From NCBI GenBank assembly GCA_029861675.1, contig JAOTYV010000001.1, positions 1-54,233 on the forward strand: 54,233 nt of DNA, in the 5' to 3' direction. The notes beneath the pieces were generated by a model. It did no database searches. It had not been told where the DNA came from and saw only the letters and a list, made by a program, of their open reading frames with translations. Position numbers and translations under genes: made by a program. The stretch is from Alphaproteobacteria bacterium (GTDB lineage: Bacteria; Pseudomonadota; Alphaproteobacteria; UBA8366). Below are positions 34,775 through 43,704 of the stretch, piece after piece (the stretch's first letter is position 1; the number at the start of each line of letters is the position of its first letter).

Positions 34775-35692
34775 ATGAGTACCCCCATTCCGCAAGGCGA
34801 TCGGCACGACACGGATTTCGTGGAAAGCCGGCTGTTGGGTATGGTCCGGTTGATGCGGCCGCGCCAGTGGGTAAAGAACGCGTTCGTTTTCGCGCCGATA
34901 TTCTTTACACCCAGTGCCGTTTCGATAAAGGCACTAGCCGCGACTCTTTTGTTATTCTTGAGTTTTTGCCTTGTGTCGAGCGGTGTCTACTGTTTCAATG
35001 ACCTGCGCGACCGGCAATCCGACAAGCGGCACCCCATCAAATGTCGTCGGCCATTGGCGTCGGGTCTGCTCGGGCCGGCAACCGGTCTGGCAATGGCGAT
35101 CGGGCTGGTCTTCACCGGTCTGCTGATCGCAATCTTGACCAGTCCTGCCGCGGCAACGGTGGTGCTCGCCTATGCGGCGCTGAACTTGGGATACAGTCTC
35201 GGCCTCAAATCAATCTCCATTGTCGACGTCTTGATAATTTCGGCGGGATTCGTGCTGCGTGTGCACGCGGGCGCCGCGGTGATCGCAGTGGAACCGACCG
35301 CCTGGATTCAGATTTGCGCCGGTATGCTTGCGCTATTCATCGCATTGGCGAAACGGCGCGACGACCTGGTGATGGCATTGGATTCCGAACATCGGGTGAG
35401 TTTGGCGGGATATACGAAACCTTTCCTCGATGTGTGCGTCGTGGTGACTCTGTCGGCGTTGCTGGTTTCATATTTAATATTTACCGCCGATCAGGATGCG
35501 ATGGCGCGGCTTGGCAGCGAAAAGCTGTATCTGACGACGCCCTATGTAATCGCTGGCGTTTTCCGGTATCTGCAGCTCACCCTGGTGGAGGAGCGTTCGG
35601 GCTCGCCGACGAGTTTACTTTTTAATGATCCATTTCTCATGGTGACCGTGGCCGCATGGCTCGCTACATACATCTACATGATTCATTTTTAG
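34775..35692 (+). CDS. Decaprenyl-phosphate phosphoribosyltransferase (UbiA family)
   Basis: 305 residues from the ATG at 34775, seven bases after AGGAG. Transfers 5-phosphoribose from PRPP to a polyprenyl phosphate, the first step of decaprenyl-phosphoryl-arabinose (DPA) synthesis. UbiA-superfamily motifs: RPRQWVKNAFVFAP at the first span, FNDLRDRQSDKRHP (Asn75, Asp76, Asp79) with KCRRPLASG, LKSISIVDVLIISAGF, and AKRRDDLVMALDSEHR. These match the Rv3806c/NoeC subgroup rather than quinone-type UbiA. It is followed by dprE1 and dprE2 homologues, which confirms the pathway. An inner-membrane enzyme with about nine spans. Confidence 0.9.
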   Translation: MSTPIPQGDRHDTDFVESRLLGMVRLMRPRQWVKNAFVFAPIFFTPSAVSIKALAATLLLFLSFCLVSSGVYCFNDLRDRQSDKRHPIKCRRPLASGLLGPATGLAMAIGLVFTGLLIAILTSPAAATVVLAYAALNLGYSLGLKSISIVDVLIISAGFVLRVHAGAAVIAVEPTAWIQICAGMLALFIALAKRRDDLVMALDSEHRVSLAGYTKPFLDVCVVVTLSALLVSYLIFTADQDAMARLGSEKLYLTTPYVIAGVFRYLQLTLVEERSGSPTSLLFNDPFLMVTVAAWLATYIYMIHF

Positions 35693-35711
35693 AAGCCTGC
35701 GCGCGCCGAAC

Positions 35712-37054
35712 ATGACCTGGAAAGAACTGCAATTGACCGGCTGGGACCGAAGCAGCCGCGCCTCGGTCCGGGCCTGCCGTCCCGAGCGCTGGTCGTCGGC
35801 GGTCCAATCGGTGGCGTCTCGGCCGGAAGGGGGCTTGATCCCATTCGGCGGCGGCCGCAGTTATGGCGATGCGGCGCTGAACGATGGCGGACACGCGATG
35901 CTGACCGAGCGGTTGGACCGTGTGCTCGCCTTCGACGCGGCGAAAGGCGAACTTGTTTGCGAAGCCGGTGCGACCATTGCCGCGTTGCACCGGTGGCTCG
36001 TGCCGAAGGGCTTCCTGCTGCCGTCGATACCGGGAACGGGCTTCGCCACGATCGGTGGCGCGGTCGCCAACGACGTGCACGGCAAGAACCATGACCGGCA
36101 TGGCGGATTTGGCGACCATGTCGTGTGGATCGACCTGCTGCTGGCGGATGGTTCGATCCGCCGCGTCGCAGCGGCGGATGACGACGATCTGTTCGCCGCC
36201 ACGATCGGCGGGCTAGGCCTGACCGGTATGATCCTCGCGGTTTGCATCGGCCTTCTGCCCGTGGCGAGCAATGCGGTCGATCTGCGCGAACGGCGGGCAC
36301 GCGACCTGGACGAGTTTTTTGAATTGCTCGAGGATGCGCGCCGGACCGCCACCTATTCGGTCGGTTGGATCGATGCGCTGGCGCAGGGCGGGAACCTGGG
36401 CCGCGGAATATTGGAGACGGCGGAAGTTGCGGCCGACGGGGTTCCGGCGGGATCCGGCCGCCCCCGCAAGATACCGTTCGATTTGCCCGGTGCCGTGTTG
36501 AACCGCTGGTCGATTGCCGCCTTCAACGCGCTGTATTTGCGCCGGGTGAGCGCGACCGGCCGCTCGCGCCGGGTCGAAATGTCGCGCTTTTTTCACCCGC
36601 TGGACAGTATTCACGAATGGAACCGAATGTACGGCCCGCAGGCTTCCATCAGTTCCAATGCGTCATTCCGGACGCCGAGGCCCGCGCCGGCATTGAAACG
36701 CTCTTGGCAACCGCCAGCGCGGCGCGCGCAGGATCCTTTCTCGCCGTGTTGAAAACCTTGGGCGCCGCCGGCAAAGGACACCTTTCCTTTCCCTTGCCCG
36801 GATACACATTGGCGCTGGATTTTCCAATGCGGGCCGGCATGGACGATCTGATGACGCGGCTGGAGGCCATTACCCTGGATCACGGGGGACGGATTTACCT
36901 TGCCAAGGATTCCTGCCTTAGCGCGAAAGGCTTCGCGACGATGTACCCGAAGCTAAAGGCATTCCGCGAGGTGCTACAGCAGGTCGATCCGGATGGAATG
37001 TTCATTTCCGATCTCGCGCGGCGACTGCAAATTCGCGAGGGCGGCGGCAAATGA
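35712..37054 (+). pseudogene. dprE1: Decaprenylphosphoryl-beta-D-ribose oxidase DprE1, frameshifted
   Basis: FAD enzyme that oxidises the 2'-OH of decaprenylphosphoryl ribose. The first frame (35712 on) has the FAD-binding FGGGRSYGDAALNDGG near residue 47 and NDVHGKNHDRHGGFG with His123. It breaks near 36638: one missing G in GGCCCG-CAGG turns MYGPAGFHQFQC into MYGPQASIS. The second frame then continues correctly to 37054 with LPGYTLALDFP, YLAKDSCLS (catalytic Lys near residue 398) and MFISDLARRLQ. Repaired, it would be 447 residues, normal for DprE1. Either the gene is broken or the sequence has an error. Its stop overlaps the dprE2 ATG. Confidence 0.88.
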
Positions 37055-37797
37055 CCGATGCCCGGACCACCTGGCTGATCGTCGGCGCGTCTTCTTCGAT
37101 CGGGCGGGCCTTCGCCCGGCATGCCGCCGGCGAGGGCGCAGATCTTCTGCTGGCGGGCCGCGACGGCGACGACCTGCAACGCACCGCCAATGATGCGATG
37201 GCGCGCGGCGGCGGCCGTGCGGAGGTTTTGACGTTCGACGCGGAGGATTTCGACAGTCATCAGGCATTTGTGGATGCCTGTGTCGGCAAGGCGGAACGGC
37301 TGAACGTGCTTGTCCTGTTCGGCGCGATGCCGGAACAGGACGATATCGATCTTGATTTCGATTTGGCGCGGCGCGCCGTCCACGTGAACTATCTCGGCGC
37401 GGTTTCTTTGTTGAGCCGGCTGGCGCCGCATCTGGAGACGCGGGGAGAGGGGAAAGTGGTTGTCCTGTCATCGGTGGCAGGCGACCGGGGACGGATCAAG
37501 AATTACGTCTACGGGTCGGCGAAGGGCGCCTTGAACCTGTATCTTCAGGGGTTACGGGCGCGGCTGTGCCGCCATGGCGTATCGGTGACCACGATCAAGG
37601 CCGGTTTCCTGGATACCGACATGACTTTCGGTCTGCCGGGATTGTTCCTCGTGGCGTCGCCCGAAGCTTGCGCGGCGGCGTGTTGGCGGTTCGCGGAAAA
37701 GGGCAGGGAAGTCGCCTATTTTCCGTTTTTCTGGTGGGGCATCATGACCATTATCCGGTCTATTCCGGAGCCAATTTTCAAGCGCCTCAACATTTGA
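37051..37797 (+). CDS. dprE2: Decaprenylphosphoryl-2-keto-ribose reductase DprE2 (SDR)
   Basis: 248 residues. Reduces the keto intermediate made by DprE1 to decaprenylphosphoryl-D-arabinose with NADH. SDR features are WLIVGASSSIGRAFARHAAG at the start, the Ser in VVLSSVAGDRGR and Tyr-x3-Lys in NYVYGSAKGALN, a segment characteristic of DprE2. The C-terminal part (FFWWGIMTIIRSIPEPIFKR) is hydrophobic and suits membrane association. The ATGA overlap with dprE1 indicates one operon. It converges on lptF with a 21-bp gap. Confidence 0.9.
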   Translation: MTDARTTWLIVGASSSIGRAFARHAAGEGADLLLAGRDGDDLQRTANDAMARGGGRAEVLTFDAEDFDSHQAFVDACVGKAERLNVLVLFGAMPEQDDIDLDFDLARRAVHVNYLGAVSLLSRLAPHLETRGEGKVVVLSSVAGDRGRIKNYVYGSAKGALNLYLQGLRARLCRHGVSVTTIKAGFLDTDMTFGLPGLFLVASPEACAAACWRFAEKGREVAYFPFFWWGIMTIIRSIPEPIFKRLNI

Positions 37798-37818
37798 ATG
37801 GCCGGGCGCGGACGCCGG

Positions 37819-38994
37819 CTATTGCGGTGCGGCGGGACCGCCGCGGGGCAGCTGCCTGGGCGCCGCGAGTGAAAGCAAGCCGATTAGCAGCGGTAACAGC
37901 ACTGTCGCGTACATAACGGCGATCAACCACGGACGCTGCGTTGCGTAGTTCCGCAGCAGATGCGTGGCGATGATGACACCTGCGGCCGCTATCACCGCCA
38001 TGAGCACCAATTTGAACTGGCCGCGGCGGCTGAAGCTGCCCGACAGCAGAATCGCGATGCCGATCACGGCGCATGTCAGCGGCAGCAGCGGCATGGCAAG
38101 CCTGTAGTGCAGCTCCGCCTGCATGTCCCGGCGAAGTCTTGGATCTACAATCGTCGGGTCCAACAACTCGACGAACATCCGTTCCCGGGGGCCAAGGTAG
38201 AGGCTGCTCTCGCCCCCGGTGAAGAAATCGAATTCGACGTGATTGGCGTCGGAGAACGCGGCGCGCTCGAACGCCGGTGGACTACAATCGGTCCGGTCGG
38301 GGTTGTCGGCTAGGGCGCGCGGCCCACAGACCGCAGCCTTTTTTGGGTTTGCGAGGTACTGCACGCTGAAATCCTTCAGCGTGAGAACCCATTGGCCTTT
38401 TTTCCCTTCATGCACCAGTCCGCGTTTCGCCATGTAGGTTTCCGGCCTTATACGGTCCCGGTTGTCGTGGACCAGTACATCCAGCAGCGCGCCGTTTTTC
38501 GCAACGTCGCGGAAATACACCGTGACGCCATCGGCCATCGGACTGAAGACGCCTTTCTGCAGCAATAGTTTGGGTAGGTCATTGCGGTACTTCAGCTGCA
38601 GTTCCTTGTATTCCCGGAAGGTGAGCGGGACGAAATAGGTGCTCATGAAGATCGACAACAGCGAAATCGCGAGGCCGATAATGATTGCCGGTTTGGCCAG
38701 CGCCATCTGGCTCAACCCTGCGGAGCGCATGACGACCAGTTCGCTGTCGCCAATCATTTTGTTGTAGGTGAACAGCGCGGCGCCGAATACCGCCATCGGC
38801 GCGACAAGAAGCAAAAACCGCGGGAACAGCAGCGATGCGAAATACAGAAATCCCGTCAGCGAGATGCCGCGGTTCAAGACCATGTCCACGACCTGCAGGG
38901 ACCGGAACAGCCAGACCATGAAACAGAGCACAAGGGCGGCCAGCAGCGTCATGCCGAGGACCTGCTTGGTGATGTACCAGGTGACCGTCTTCAT
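37819..38994 (-). CDS. lptF: LPS export ABC transporter permease LptF
   Basis: 391 residues from the ATG at 38994. YjgP/YjgQ family: WYITKQVLGMTLLAALVLC at the first span, LVAPMAVFGAALFTYNKM, then DSELVVMRSAGLSQMALAKP, a periplasmic domain, and three C-terminal spans beginning RLAMPLLPLTCAVIGIAIL. It partners LptG in LPS extraction. A run of Cys residues (AAVCGPRAL, TDCSPPAF) in the periplasmic domain is unusual. In most relatives lptF directly precedes lptG; here the arabinan-donor cassette lies between them on the other strand. Confidence 0.94.
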   Translation of the reverse strand: MKTVTWYITKQVLGMTLLAALVLCFMVWLFRSLQVVDMVLNRGISLTGFLYFASLLFPRFLLLVAPMAVFGAALFTYNKMIGDSELVVMRSAGLSQMALAKPAIIIGLAISLLSIFMSTYFVPLTFREYKELQLKYRNDLPKLLLQKGVFSPMADGVTVYFRDVAKNGALLDVLVHDNRDRIRPETYMAKRGLVHEGKKGQWVLTLKDFSVQYLANPKKAAVCGPRALADNPDRTDCSPPAFERAAFSDANHVEFDFFTGGESSLYLGPRERMFVELLDPTIVDPRLRRDMQAELHYRLAMPLLPLTCAVIGIAILLSGSFSRRGQFKLVLMAVIAAAGVIIATHLLRNYATQRPWLIAVMYATVLLPLLIGLLSLAAPRQLPRGGPAAPQ

Positions 38995-39089
38995 TTTAGG
39001 ATGCCTGTCGCCGCCCGGGTTCCATCGTCCGGCTTACATATCGCGCGCCGCCGGTATTGTACACATCAAAGCCCGTCTCAAACACGGAA

Positions 39090-39126
39090 CGAGAAAAGGC
39101 CCGGCCACACGATGGGCCGGGCCTTG
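39090..39126 (-). terminator. Rho-independent terminator of the symporter gene
   Basis: An 11-bp stem, AAGGCCCGGCC and GGCCGGGCCTT, with an eight-base loop, lies 25 bp past the stop of the symporter gene. Read on the minus strand the stem is followed by TTCTCG, a short T-bearing tail. Confidence 0.75.
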
Positions 39127-39150
39127 GGAAAATACCTTCCCGTTTTCGAA

Positions 39151-40659
39151 TTAAACGCCTTTGTACTTCTTGATCTCGCCGCTTTCGATCCGGGCAAGAT
39201 ATGATTCGAGCTCCTTCCTGACGATCGGCGCCAGGATATAGAGCCCCAGGATGTTCGGGACGCAGATGAGGAACACCAGCGCGTCCGAGATATCCAGGAT
39301 CGGACCGAGCTGCACGACACAGCCGAGCGCCACAAAGGCACAGAAGATCAGCTTGTATATCGTCTGTCCGCGCATGCTCTCGCCGAACATATAGGTCCAC
39401 CCCTTCAGCCCGTAATACGACCATGAAATCATGGTCGAGAAGGCGAACAGGACGCCCGCGAAGGCAAGCGGGATCGGGAACCATGCAAACTGACGCTCAA
39501 ACGCCGCCGACGTCATGGCGATGCCCTTGGCCGTCCCCGCAAAGTTCGGATCCGCGACCGCGGAGGTCCCGATCACCAAGGCGGTGATCGTGCAGATGAC
39601 GATCGTGTCGATGAAAGGCTCGAGCAGCGACACGATGCCTTCGGTGACCGGCTCCTTGGTTCGTACCGCCGAGTGGGCGATGGATGCCGAGCCGATACCC
39701 GCTTCGTTCGAGAAAACCGCCCGCTGGAAGCCGATAATCAAGGCCCCCAAGGCGCCGCCGGCTACGCCCTCACCGGTCAATGCGCCGGAGAAGATATTGC
39801 CAATGGCCTCCGGAAGGACGGAGGCGTTCAGGAAGATGACGATCAGGGCGAAGAAGCAGTAGAAGATCGCCATGAACGGCACGATCTTTTCCGTCACCCG
39901 GGCGATCGACTTGATGCCGCCGACGATAACGATAAAGACGATTCCGGCCATGATCAGGCCGACCAGCCAGCCGAGGCCGTCCAGGCCGCCGCCGGCCACG
40001 TGGTTCAACTGCACATAGGCCTGATTCGACTGGAACATATTGCCGATGCCAAGGGCGCCGATAAAAATGCCGACGGCGTAGAAGGTCCCCATGAACTTAC
40101 CGAATCCTTCCATGCCGCGCTCGGCAAATCCTTTGCGCAGATAGTACATCGGCCCGCCGGAAACGGAGCCGTCGGGATTCTCATTCCGGTATTTGACGCC
40201 AAGCGTACATTCGACGAGCTTCGTCGACATACCGAGAAAACCGGCCATGATCAGCCAGAATGTGGCGCCGGGTCCGCCGACCGTTACGGCAACGGCGACG
40301 CCGCCGATATTGCCGATTCCGACCGTGCCCGAGACCGCCGTCGCAAGGGCCTGGAAGTGAGAGACTTCGCCCGCATCTTTGGGATTGGCATAGTCGCCGC
40401 GTACCAACTGAATGGCGAGTTTGAATCCGCGAATGTTGATGAATCTCAAATAGAAAGTAAAGAATACGGCGCCGGCGACCAGCCACAATACGACCAGCGG
40501 CAACTGTGCGCCGAAAATCGGAATTTTGAAGAATACGACCTTGCCGACCCACGCGGCGATCGGTGCGGTTGCTGTATTGATGGTTTCGTCAATGCCCGCG
40601 GCATGTGCCGTGGCGGTGGCCAACAGCATGATGGCCATGGCAGCAAGAATACGTTTCAT
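39151..40659 (-). CDS. Alanine:cation symporter (AGCS family)
   Basis: 502 residues, about eleven spans after an N-terminal segment that looks like a cleavable signal (MKRILAAMAIMLLATATAHA). AGCS marks: FYLRFINIRGFKLAIQLVRG, SHFQALATAVSGTVGIGNIG, VGGPGATFWLIMAGFLGM with STKLVECTLGVKYR, and GFQRAVFSNEAGIGSASIAH. It imports alanine or glycine with Na+ or H+. A GGGGGG-rich site precedes the ATG. It lies 36 bp after the UspA-family gene on the same strand and has its own terminator. Confidence 0.93.
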   Translation of the reverse strand: MKRILAAMAIMLLATATAHAAGIDETINTATAPIAAWVGKVVFFKIPIFGAQLPLVVLWLVAGAVFFTFYLRFINIRGFKLAIQLVRGDYANPKDAGEVSHFQALATAVSGTVGIGNIGGVAVAVTVGGPGATFWLIMAGFLGMSTKLVECTLGVKYRNENPDGSVSGGPMYYLRKGFAERGMEGFGKFMGTFYAVGIFIGALGIGNMFQSNQAYVQLNHVAGGGLDGLGWLVGLIMAGIVFIVIVGGIKSIARVTEKIVPFMAIFYCFFALIVIFLNASVLPEAIGNIFSGALTGEGVAGGALGALIIGFQRAVFSNEAGIGSASIAHSAVRTKEPVTEGIVSLLEPFIDTIVICTITALVIGTSAVADPNFAGTAKGIAMTSAAFERQFAWFPIPLAFAGVLFAFSTMISWSYYGLKGWTYMFGESMRGQTIYKLIFCAFVALGCVVQLGPILDISDALVFLICVPNILGLYILAPIVRKELESYLARIESGEIKKYKGV

Positions 40660-40695
40660 GACACCCCCCTTAATTGTGTCCGACTTGTTAATTTT

Positions 40696-41130
40696 TTAGG
40701 GAACGACCGTGACGGGAACCGGCGACGTCTGGACCAGTGATCCAGCGACGCTGCCGAACAACAGAGATGCCACGCGCGATTCGCCCTTGCGGCCGATAAA
40801 AATCTGTGTGGCGCCATGCTCTTTGGCGAGGTCGACCAGTGTCTCCGACGGATGCCCGTGATTGACGACGACATCCACTTTGACGCCCTTGCCTTTTACC
40901 GATTTGGCAATCGGTTCAAGCACCGTTGTTTGAGCACGCTCGATCTCTTCTTCGCGGCGTTTGTGCCGCTCCGCCAGTTCCTCGGGCGTGTGAAAACTGT
41001 AAGGCGACCATTCGATGACGTAGGCAAGGACTAAATTCGACTTGCTTGCGAGCGCACGCTCGGTCGCGAAGTCAGCAGCTCTGACGCTGCCCTTGCTGCC
41101 ATCGACGGCCACAAGAAAGGTATTCGACAT
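40696..41130 (-). CDS. Universal stress protein (UspA family)
   Basis: 144 residues, a single Usp domain. The N-terminus FLVAVDGSKGSVRAADFA and the C-terminal nucleotide-binding pattern IFIGRKGESRVASLLFGSVA with PVPVTVVP (G-x2-G-x9-G[S/T]-like) are clear, so ATP binding is likely. Members respond to starvation, oxidative or membrane stress. It is the first gene before the alanine symporter; the pairing may tie uptake to stress state (inference). Confidence 0.9.
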   Translation of the reverse strand: MSNTFLVAVDGSKGSVRAADFATERALASKSNLVLAYVIEWSPYSFHTPEELAERHKRREEEIERAQTTVLEPIAKSVKGKGVKVDVVVNHGHPSETLVDLAKEHGATQIFIGRKGESRVASLLFGSVAGSLVQTSPVPVTVVP

Positions 41131-41567
41131 CGGCTACCCCCTTTCTGCTCGGTAGGATGTGTTGGTCCAGACCGTAAATTCTCACCCGGCTACCGTCGGG
41201 CGTCAGGCATGTTTGCAGCTACGCGACGGCATTTCCAGTGTGCAGATCGGGCGGGTGATTCAACCTGCACGTGGAACAGTGTGTTGCCAGCGTGTCCGGA
41301 ACCGGCCGCAGAGCCAGGGTAAGCGCGGTGATACACGCCGAAACCGTTAGGTATTGTACAACCTTCGGCTTCTTGCACCGAAAAGGACGCGATGGGATAT
41401 GCACCGATATAGTGCGGCAGTCGGCCCGTGCTTGTAGCGTTATCAAGACGGCGGGCCGGCTTCGCGGTATAAGAGCGGTTGCAAGTTCGGGCAACCTCAC
41501 CCAAGCTGGCATAGCCGTCCCGGCGGTCGCTTGCTGCAGGATTTCAATTCAGAAAGACGAAATTGAT
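41131..41567. other. Intergenic region between usp and a small basic protein gene
   Basis: 437 bp between divergent genes. Open frames in it have no recognisable protein character. I see no strong hairpin, repeat or RNA gene. It presumably holds the promoter for the usp-symporter pair. Confidence 0.45.
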
Positions 41568-41771
41568 ATGACCAAAGCGAAAGCCCGCCAACGGGCAAAG
41601 GCAAAATCGGCTCAGAGAGCCAAAAAGCAGGACACCGAAGTGGACCTGCCCGGGAAGAAAATCCGGCCCGGACAGTTCGATCCGGGCGCGAGTTCGATTA
41701 AGGGGCCGCGCGTGAATGCAAACACCAAAAGCTTTGGCGGGGCCAAACGGGGGTCGGCGCGCTCAAGATAG
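41568..41771 (+). CDS. Small basic protein of unknown function
   Basis: 67 residues, ATG at 41568. Very rich in Lys, Arg and Ala at the N-terminus (KAKARQRAKAKSAQRAKK) and Gly/Ser/Arg at the C-terminus, with a central DLPGKKIRPGQFDPG. The composition suggests a nucleic-acid or ribosome-associated protein, disordered outside a complex. Similar short Lys/Ala-rich proteins are common in alphaproteobacteria (recollection, not checked). The ribosome-binding site is weak (AGAAAGACGA). Confidence 0.6.
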   Translation: MTKAKARQRAKAKSAQRAKKQDTEVDLPGKKIRPGQFDPGASSIKGPRVNANTKSFGGAKRGSARSR

Positions 41772-41937
41772 CCTTTGCAGTTAAGTTTCCCCGGCGGTAG
41801 TTCTTTTCCCGTCGCTTATTCGCTTTTCGGTGGTTCATCATTTTTCCGGTCTCGCCGCGCCTCGCAACGTTTCCGTTCGTCAGGTTGCCGAGATCAGCTA
41901 AACAGACCCAACTCGTGAGAATGATCGGGAGGGTCCT

Positions 41938-43689
41938 GTGAATATCGAGACGCTGAGTCTACGCGAGGTGATTGTCTTTCTCGTCGCTGCCGGCATCGTC
42001 GTGCCGTTAGTCCGTCGCCTCAAGATCAGCCCAGTACTCAGCTTCCTGGTCGTCGGACTTGTAATTGGGCCGCACGGGCTCGCGCGTTTTGTCGACGTGC
42101 TGCCGTGGCTTGGCTACGCGGCAATTGCCGACTTGGAGGGGGTGCGCGCCTTGGCTGAGCTCGGCGTCGTATTCCTACTTTTTATGATAGGCCTCGAACT
42201 TTCGGTCAATCGGCTTTGGGCGATGCGCCGTCTCGTGTTTGGACTTGGCGGCGCGCAGGTCGTCTTGACCGGCGCCGTGATCGCGGCAATCGCCTTTCAA
42301 TTCGACAACACGCTACCGGTCGCAACGGTGCTTGGCGCCGGCTTCGCGCTCTCCTCGACTGCGATTGTTATGCAGGTCCTGGCCGAGAGCCGACGCCTGG
42401 GCACGAGAACCGGGCGCACCGGGTTCTCCATACTACTGTTCCAGGACCTCGCAGTAGTACCGATCCTGTTTTTGGTGGCCGCGTTCGCCGAGCAAAGCGA
42501 CGGATCGGTAGCGCTCGCATTCGTGTGGGCGATCGGCCAGGCACTGATCGCCGTCACCGTCATTCTTGTAATCGGCCGGTTGGTAATCCGGCCTCTGTTC
42601 CGTATCGTCGGTAGCGCGGCCAGCCGCGAAATGTTCCTCGCCTTGGTACTGCTGGTGATTATCGGCACGGCGCTCGTTACGGAGAAGGCTGGTCTGTCCA
42701 TGGCACTCGGCGCGTTTTTGGCGGGGCTCCTCTTCGCCGAGACCGAATATCGTCATGCGATCGAGGTCGATATCGAGCCGTTCAAGGGCCTGCTTCTGGG
42801 TCTGTTCTTCGTCTCAGTCGGCATGTCGATCGACATCGCCCAAGTCGCGGCTAATCCGCTCTGGCTGATCGCATCGGTTTTCGGGCTGTTTCTAATCAAG
42901 AGCCCGGTCGTCTACGTCCTCGCACGATTGTTTAATGAACCACGGTCGGTGGCGCTTGAAGCCGCGCTCCTGCTCGGCCAGGGGGGCGAGTTCGCCTTCG
43001 TGATCTTCGGCATGGCTTACGGTCTGGGATTGATGCCCGGTGATACCGCCCAATTCATGCTTATCGTCGCTGGCATGACCATGATCGCGACGCCGCCGGT
43101 TGCGCACGCTGCGCGCAGGATGGCGCGCGCGATCGAGACCTGGGAGGCAAGCCATGGCGAACCCGACGCTGACATGCCGGCCGGTCTTGCCGGCCATGTC
43201 GTCGTCGTCGGCTATGGTCGCGTCGGCCAGATGCTTGGATCGCTCCTGGACACGCAGGAGCTGCCCCACGTTGCGCTTGATATCGATGCGAGCCTGGTCG
43301 CGCGGTTCCGTGCGGCGGGCGCAAACATCTTCTTTGGCGATGCGAGTCAGCCCGAGATGTTGCGAAAATTCGGTGCCGAAGAGGCGGCCGCGCTGGTGGT
43401 GACAATGGACAGCCCAAAAGCCGCCGAGAGCGTGGTTACGGCCGCGCGCCAACGGTGGCCGGATCTGACCATCTACGCGCGGGCCCGTGATATCGGCCAC
43501 GCCACGCGCCTTATTGCGCTCGGTGCCAGCCATGCCGTCCCCGAGACAACGGAGGCGAGTTTACAGCTTAGCGAGATGGTACTGACAGGCGCCGGCGTTC
43601 CCGACCACGCCGCCCGACAAATTACCGAAGTCCGCCGGAAAGCCGAGCAGGCCGCAGTGGACGAAAGCCGCCGGCGGCAGGGGGGATGA
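41938..43689 (+). CDS. Kef/CPA2-type cation:proton antiporter with RCK domain
   Basis: 583 residues from a GTG with GGGAGGG just upstream. The membrane part (residues 1-390) has about twelve spans and CPA2 motifs such as VGLVIGPHGLARF, FLLFMIGLELSVNRLW, LGAGFALSSTAIVMQVL, FQDLAVVPILFLVA and LLGQGGEFAFVIFG. The C-terminal RCK/TrkA-N domain begins near residue 418 with HVVVVGYGRVGQ and binds NAD(H). It exchanges K+ or Na+ for H+, often in electrophile or pH stress. It converges on the helicase gene with a 15-bp gap. The gene's codon use (more CTC/CTG with fewer GCG runs) looks slightly unlike its neighbours. Confidence 0.93.
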   Translation: MNIETLSLREVIVFLVAAGIVVPLVRRLKISPVLSFLVVGLVIGPHGLARFVDVLPWLGYAAIADLEGVRALAELGVVFLLFMIGLELSVNRLWAMRRLVFGLGGAQVVLTGAVIAAIAFQFDNTLPVATVLGAGFALSSTAIVMQVLAESRRLGTRTGRTGFSILLFQDLAVVPILFLVAAFAEQSDGSVALAFVWAIGQALIAVTVILVIGRLVIRPLFRIVGSAASREMFLALVLLVIIGTALVTEKAGLSMALGAFLAGLLFAETEYRHAIEVDIEPFKGLLLGLFFVSVGMSIDIAQVAANPLWLIASVFGLFLIKSPVVYVLARLFNEPRSVALEAALLLGQGGEFAFVIFGMAYGLGLMPGDTAQFMLIVAGMTMIATPPVAHAARRMARAIETWEASHGEPDADMPAGLAGHVVVVGYGRVGQMLGSLLDTQELPHVALDIDASLVARFRAAGANIFFGDASQPEMLRKFGAEEAAALVVTMDSPKAAESVVTAARQRWPDLTIYARARDIGHATRLIALGASHAVPETTEASLQLSEMVLTGAGVPDHAARQITEVRRKAEQAAVDESRRRQGG

Positions 43690-43704
43690 GTCGGCGCTTC
43701 TGCC

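Noticed and set aside
36625..36650. Programmed -1 ribosomal frameshift in dprE1
   Set aside because: The site GGC CCG CAG is not a classic slippery heptamer, no downstream structure stands out, and DprE1 is not known to be frameshifted. A missing base is simpler.
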